Shown: positions 58,852-64,000 of the stretch, one piece after another | How the letters are laid out: each line of letters starts with the position of its first letter | Position numbering within the stretch: position 1 is the stretch's first letter | DNA from: Hippophae tibetana | Lineage: Eukaryota; Streptophyta; Magnoliopsida; Rosales; Elaeagnaceae | Reading direction: 5' to 3' | Assembly: GCA_037013495.1 (NCBI GenBank) | Contig: CM072807.1 | Location: 15,131,001 to 15,195,000, forward strand | Length of the DNA stretch: 64,000 nucleotides | Position numbers and translations under genes: made by a program | The notes under the pieces: model-generated | Seen by the model: only the letters and a program-made list of their open reading frames with translations | Databases searched by the model: none | Told to the model about the DNA's origin: nothing

Positions 58852-59110
58852 GAGCTAGTTGTTTGGTCCATGAATTTTGCACGTCTAGAAAAGATGAAAA
58901 TATATGACCAAAAGATTTTGGCGTTCTCTTTCTAGAAAACACTACTGCTAAGGTCCACGGTCTTTTTTTGTTTTTCAAATATCTATTTTTCTATATATTT
59001 CTTTTATTTCTTAGTTGATCAAGGACTTAGAGAATTTTTTTAAGAGTGCTAAAATTTTGTAATTTTTTTAGCCTAATAGGACGTACTTCTTTTCCACTGA
59101 CGATGCTAGA
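58852..59110 (-). mobile_element. Element T sequence between G and the T 5' LTR
   Basis: About 260 bp of leader-like sequence without a frame. The PBS of T should be at its right end (about 59095-59110), but I could not match it to a tRNA. Confidence 0.4.
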
Positions 59111-59633
59111 TGTTGATATCGATTTTTATTAACACCATATGACTCTATAATTCTTAAGTCAGTAACTTTAAGATGAAAGGTATAGGATATCTCAATCTTA
59201 TTCTATTAATTATATGGAAATAGAATGTTTAGTTATGGTTTTCTGTTATGAGAAATATGATATTTTGATGATATTAGATATTAGATCTTATGTTATGCAT
59301 ATGTGACTATATATAGAGAAAAGAATAAACTTGATAGAATATTCTTGTCTAATTAGGATTGAGTTATTATAATGTTATAGATAATTATCTATTGTAAACA
59401 GTTATCCACTGTAAAGATCCATTATCTATAGATATCTATACTTTATTATCTACTAGGTTATCATTTCAAATAGATAAGTATAATATTTAGATCTCTATTC
59501 CTTTTTGGATAATTAAAGGATAATTATTGATCCCTTATCCCTTAGGATAATTATAATGCTTTCATATTTGTACAATGGTTAGAACCATTCTTTGATTATC
59601 AGGTGAGATGTAAGATATATATTATCCCCAACA
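59111..59633 (-). mobile_element. 5' LTR of element T
   Basis: Partner of 41390-41934. Starts TGTTGATATCG and ends ATCCCCAACA on the plus strand. The two copies are clearly diverged, so the insertion is old. Confidence 0.65.
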
Positions 59634-59729
59634 CATACATTTAAAAGCTTTAAATGATCCTTTTTATTTTAAGGGTAAATTCAAACTTTTAAAAAATAAA
59701 GTATAAAAAGGAAAAAAGATCTAGATATA

Positions 59730-60015
59730 CTACTGAAATAGTGATATTTGGTGTCAAAATTTTAGCCATAGTTTTTTAAAAATCGAGATCTTAGGGTTTT
59801 GGTCACGGTCTAATAAAATCCATGATCATAGTGCATATATATAACCTCATTTGTTTTATCAATAATTGTGACTATAAATTAAACTACAAAAATTACTTAA
59901 ATATATAAAAAATTTATATATTCACAATTATTAAATGACCGTTATCTAATTAAAATAATGGATCATCAGTCTTTTTAAAACTAAAATAAAATAATATATT
60001 GTTATTCATTTAAAA
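59730..60015. repeat. Dispersed repeat, also at 8075-8370
   Basis: AATAGTGATATTTGGTGTC, GGTCACGGTCTAATAAAAT, GACTATAAATTAAACTACAA and AAATAATATATTGTTATTCA follow the order of 8075-8370 in the same direction. Confidence 0.6.
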
Positions 60016-60946
60016 AAGTCTAATAATGAGTTTCTAGATAAACCAAATCATCTCAAACGTTGAGGGAAACATCAATTCAGATTCCCTCATTGTTAGTCAT
60101 AACACTACCACCAACTTGACGGCTTCTAGTTATCCATTTCACTTCTTCAAAGTTCAAACTACAAATTAAATAAAAAGCTAAAAATTAAATTAAAACAAAG
60201 ATAAAACACAGTCAATTTTATGAACCAAGGGTGTATATATTAAAAAAAGGAAATAATGAAAAGTGAATTATTTTACATTCTAAAAATATGAAAGAAATAG
60301 AATAAGGAGTCTACAAATTTTAAAAACTTTTTTTATTGATTGTTTTTATACTACTCTTAACATTGATTGTCTTTGTCAAGCTTACAATATATAATTACAA
60401 AATTATCGATTAATTTTAATAGTTTTTATTTTTAAAAATAAATTAATACTTTTAATCTAATTTTTTATATATCTTTAATAAACACAATAAAAGAGATAAA
60501 TTTTACAATATTTTCCCTCTCTAAGGTATTTTCAAGATGTATTGACATGACCTCATCTTAACAAAATGTATCAATCTATGCATCATAAATAATTAAAAGT
60601 GGTTGTACCATTCTAGTATCAACACATATAACTCAAAATATTTATATATATGGATCTATATGTACCAAATGTAAAGGATTTAATTCTCTCTCTAAACTTT
60701 ATCTCAAGAAATTCTATTGCACTAGTGACTCCTCATTTTGTTTTATGTTTCCCTTCCATAAGTAATGCTGCTATTCATGATGATACTATAGACATTAAGT
60801 TCAGGTTTGGATCAAATGAGGTAAGATTATCTTTTGCTTCAATAATAAGAGATGTTATCTCCACATAGTTTTAGATTGTTGTGATTTAACCCCTTTCGCC
60901 ATGAGCATAAGAAATTGAGTAGTTAGGGTTATAATTCAATAAATAT
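60016..60946. other. AT-rich stretch; one unrecognised 72-codon ORF
   Basis: 60650-60868 (plus) reads MDLYVPNVKDLILSLNFIS and continues without a known motif. It has a less biased composition than its surroundings, but there is no supporting context. Nothing else was seen. Confidence 0.25.
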
Positions 60947-61172
60947 TGTCAAATTATTGTGGTTACCGTTAATTATGATTGTATTTATGTATTTCTCTAT
61001 CCTATCTTTTTCTGTACAAGAGTCTTATTATGTATACTAAGAAAACGAATATAAAACCCTAACTCTAATAGTTGCTGCACATCCATACTTTTTGCTCCAC
61101 TAAACATTATTGTCTGCCATTTCCCTACTCCACTAACATTATTGTCTACCACTTTCACTACACACGCTAACA
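60947..61172 (-). mobile_element. 3' LTR of copia element 2
   Basis: 226 bp. TGTCAAATTATTGTG to CACGCTAACA on the plus strand, matching 32291-32526 in order (TTTCTGTACAAGAGT, GTATACTAAG, AACCCTAAC, CTAAACATTATTGTCTGCCA). Confidence 0.85.
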
Positions 61173-61184
61173 CTCCCCCTCAAA
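61173..61184 (-). other. Polypurine tract of copia element 2
   Basis: CTCCCCCTCAAA on the plus strand, i.e. a TTTGAGGGGGAG purine tract on the coding strand, directly inside the LTR. Confidence 0.85.
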
Positions 61185-61239
61185 TTGGTATATATATGTC
61201 TCTTATGCCCAACTTGTCAAGTGAGTTGTAGAATTTCTT

Positions 61240-61830
61240 TGCAGACACAGAATTTATGAGTATATCAGCCAATTGATCTTCTGATTTAACGAATGGAAGC
61301 TGAATAATCTTTTCTTCAAGATTTTGTTTGATAAAGTTTCAATCCATTTCAACATGCTTCGTGTGATCATGCTGAATTGGATTGTGGGAGATGGCAATGG
61401 CTGTTTTGTTATCACAAAATAAGTTCATTTCAGAGTTAGGAGCAACACCAATCTCAGTTAGAAGTTTTTTCAACCAAAGGAGCTCACATATTCCCTTGAC
61501 CATTCCTCGAAATTTAGCTTCAACGCTAGATAAGGAAACTACCTTTTGCTTCTTACTCCTCCATGTAACAAGATTACCCCCCACAAAAGTAAAGTACCCA
61601 GGAGTAGATTTCCTATCCTTGATATTCCCTACCCAGTCTGAATCTGTATATCCAATGACTTCCAATTGACCATTTCTTGAAAACATAAGTCCTTTCCCAA
61701 GGGAGGATTTTAAATAACAAAGTATTCGCATGATGGCATCCATATGGTCTTCACTTGGGCAGTGCATGAACTCACTCACGACACTCACAACAAGCAATAT
61801 CAGGTTGAGTATGAGATAAATATATGAGTT
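61240..61830 (-). pseudogene. Copia element 2 RNase H
   Basis: An open stretch of 152 codons (61797-61339) reads RILCYLKSSLGKGLMF, GYTDSDWVGNIKDRKSTPGY, SLSSVEAKFRGMVKGICELL, LFCDNKTAIAISHNP and HDHTKHVEMD. The catalytic D-E-D set of copia RNase H is present. Frameshifts on both sides separate it from RT and from the C-terminal NFIK part. Confidence 0.88.
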
Positions 61831-62420
61831 TACCTATTTACCGTTGATATCTCTGTTTATCTGCTGGTACTTGGTTCACATATTCTCCAAGTTTATGATT
61901 TTGAACCATTGGAATATCAATAGGTTTACAATCTAGTAGTCCTGCCTCTGCCAAGTCTAGAGTATATTTCCTTTGAGAAATACATATGCCATGTTTCGAT
62001 CTTGTTACCTCAATACCTCAGAAGTATTTGAGGCCTCCCAAGTTCTTCATTTCAAACTCATTTGACAATTGTTCTTGAAGCTTAGAGATTTCTTTTTTAT
62101 CATCCCATGTAATGATCATGTCATCTACATAGACTATAAGGGCTGTTATCTTCCCCAATCGATGTTTTAGAAAAAAAGTGTGGTCCAAGTTGCTTTTTTG
62201 AAACCCATATTTCTTCATTGCTGAACTCAACCTACCAAACCATGCTCGAGGTGATTGTTTTAGTCCATACAATGCTTGTTGTAATCTACATATAATCTCT
62301 TTTCCTGATGTAACAGTATATCCTGGTGGGATATCCATGTAAATCTCTTCTTCAAGATCACCATGAAAGAAGGCATTTTTATGTCAAGTTGGTGCAATGG
62401 ATAATCTAATTTGCTGCAAG
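61831..62420 (-). pseudogene. Copia element 2 reverse transcriptase
   Basis: 62338-62018 reads [47 protein letters not shown], then VDDMIITWDD (YVDD intact), then KNLGGLKYF and a stop. Downstream thumb sequence continues in other frames. It is close to element 1 in sequence. Confidence 0.88.
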
Positions 62421-63160
62421 AGATAACAAAACTCTAACAATTTTTAGTTTAGCCACAGGTGAGAAGGTTTCTTGATAATCTATCCCATGTTTCTGTGTAT
62501 ATCCTTTTTCTACTAGCCTCGCCTTATATCAATCAACTAACCCATCTGTTTTATACTTAATGGAGAAAATCCACTTGCATCCTACCATCTTACTCCCTTA
62601 AGGCAACTTGCTTAACACCCATGTGTTATTCTTCTACAATGCCTCAAATTCTTCTTTTATAGCTTGAGCCCATTTTGGATCAGATAAGGCTTCTTCAATG
62701 CTAGTTGGAATTTGACATGAGGAAAGTGTTTGTGCAAATGCCCTGATAGGTTCTGATAACCCTTGAGTAGATACATAATTGGCTATTGGATACTTGGATT
62801 GTCGTTCTTCTCTTTCTCGGAAGTATCAATTTGGAGGTTTATCTTGATTGTGTCTGAAAGGTAGAACATAACCAACAGATGTATCTATAGCATTAGTTTG
62901 TAAAGGTGTGATAGGATAGCTTACCTAAGGAGTATTCTCAGCATGAGGATCATTGGGTACTAGAGAGTGGAGAGGTGCATCAACCACTTCATCTTCTGGA
63001 GATTCAAGTACTACTTCAGCTTCAGTTCTTGGAAGTGCAAGATCGGGTCTAGGTACTGGCTCCTCCATATTGTTGGCATGATCCGAGTATGCTGGATTGT
63101 TACTAGTGTCTAATATTTCAACATCAAGCCAATTTCGTTCTTCACCATAACTCTCCCCCT
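62421..63160 (-). pseudogene. Copia element 2 integrase-RT linker
   Basis: Parallel to 33671-34440: the acidic Pro/Glu-rich linker and the WVFSIKYKTDG-type start of RT are readable in scattered frames. Confidence 0.7.
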
Positions 63161-64000
63161 AAAGAGGGTAATTGGATACTAGTGATGGGAAAAACCATTT
63201 AGATTCTAGGAAAGTGACATCCATGGTAATATAGGTTTTTTTAGTAATTGGATCGTAGCATCGGTAGCCATTTTTTGTACCCCATACCCCAAGAATACAT
63301 ATCGGACAACACATGGATCCAACTTAGTTCATTGATTTTTTTGGAGGTGGAAAAAAGCAACACATCCAAAAATTCGGGGCAAAAGCAGTAAAATAGTAGG
63401 CAGGGGAACATGATTAGATAATACTTTTAATGGAGTTTGAAATTGTAAGGTCTTTGTGGGCATGCGATTCAGTAGATACACAACTGTAGTAATAACATCA
63501 CTCCAGTATCTACTAGGCATATGTTCATTGATTAGTAAGGCCCGGGTAGTTTCTAAAATATGCCTATTCTTCCTCTCTGCAGTCCCATTTTGTTGTGGGG
63601 TTTATGAACACAAGGTTTCATGGAGAATACCATGGTTTTCCAAGTATGTTCGAAATTGTTGATTAACATACTCCCCCCCCCATTATTAGACCTAAGGATC
63701 TTAGTTTTTTAGAAAAATTGTGTCTGAATCATGGTATGAAACAAGTGAAATGTAAAAATACTTCATCTTTATGTTTGAGAAGGTAAACCCATGTCATTCG
63801 TGTACAATCATAAAAAAAATTACAAACTAACGATGACCCAACGATGTAGTTACTAGGGAAGGTCCCCAAACATCAGAATGCACTAAAGCAAAAGGAATCA
63901 TACTTTTATGCATGCTCATAGGATAAGATGCCTTATGACTTTTTGCTAAGATACAAGTATCAAATTTGAAATCTAAGTGTGTAACATTTGAAATAAACTA
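63161..64000 (-). pseudogene. Copia element 2 integrase (runs off the window)
   Basis: 63520-63329 reads MPSRYWSDVITTVVYLLNRM, PTKTLQFQTPLKVL and IFGCVAFFHLQKNQ, the end of the integrase core and its C-terminal block. Beyond 63600 the frames break. About 63980-63850 corresponds to the zinc domain and first catalytic block of element 1. Protease, gag and the 5' LTR lie outside the window. Confidence 0.8.

Larger units (their letters stand above)
41390..59633 (-). mobile_element. Gypsy element T (minus), host of nested element G
   Basis: Two related LTRs, 41390-41934 and 59111-59633, lie in the same orientation, with TGTT...CCCCAACA ends on the plus strand. A PPT-like tract (AGGGGTTGA on the coding strand) adjoins the left one, making it the 3' LTR. 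Gag is at about 46700-46960. G (47614-58851) splits the 5' part. No clear TSD was found; the element is old. The Tat-like gag and a tandem array near the 3' LTR both fit the Tat/Ogre group. Confidence 0.6.

Noticed and set aside
47609-58856. Target-site duplication around element G
   Set aside because: GGGAG on the left and GAGCT on the right (after 58851) do not match. The LTR edges are uncertain by a few bases, so I make no claim.
1-64000. tRNA, rRNA or other structural RNA genes
   Set aside because: The only tRNA-like matches are retrotransposon primer-binding sites (complements of tRNA 3' ends). No full cloverleaf or rRNA stretch was recognised.

Overview
The window reads as nuclear DNA of a flowering plant, probably a eudicot. 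It is AT-rich, has spliceosomal introns, and holds plant-type Ty1/copia and Ty3/gypsy retrotransposons, fragments of plastid genes, an endogenous plant pararetrovirus and part of a SPINDLY-type gene. I saw no bacterial features, rRNA, tRNA or CRISPR. Almost everything is repeat or relic. The only gene that looks intact is a small two-exon gene at 15967-17030 (minus), encoding a 54-residue single-pass membrane protein.

Layout. 1-4590: copia gag and pol relics (minus) with a probable LTR. 4591-7391: copy A of a gypsy (Athila-like) family, called here the TGATGAG family after its LTR ends. 7440-12690: arrays of TCACGGTCTT/GACCATAG-type repeats bracketing a broken SPINDLY pseudogene that keeps its introns. 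12700-17100: mostly unannotatable DNA plus the small gene. 17900-31900: an endogenous caulimovirid (minus) with coat-protein zinc finger, protease, reverse transcriptase, duplicated RNase H and a viroplasmin-like ORF. It is interrupted by TGATGAG copy B (19386-23971) and by plastid rps3/petA fragments. 32291-40986: a copia element (minus) with both LTRs, PBS, PPT and a perfect AATAG target-site duplication, split by TGATGAG copy C. 41390-59633: a degraded gypsy element (minus, 'T') with a 15-bp tandem array near its 3' LTR. A second gypsy element ('G', plus, 47614-58851) lies inside T. G in turn holds a solo LTR (TSD TTACA) and TGATGAG copy D/E (TSD GAATG). 60947-64000: a second copia element of the same family as the one at 32291, running off the window.

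The clearest system-level pattern is in the TGATGAG family. All four copies contain head-to-head or inverted LTR or internal segments. In copy C an exact LTR terminus is fused to the interior of gag, so that the LTR's own TGA ends the gag frame. This suggests autointegration or nested self-insertion and makes long hairpin-forming loci. The nest order gives a relative chronology: T, then G, then the solo LTR and D/E; and pararetrovirus, then copy B. All family assignments come from reading translated motifs by eye; no database search was run.
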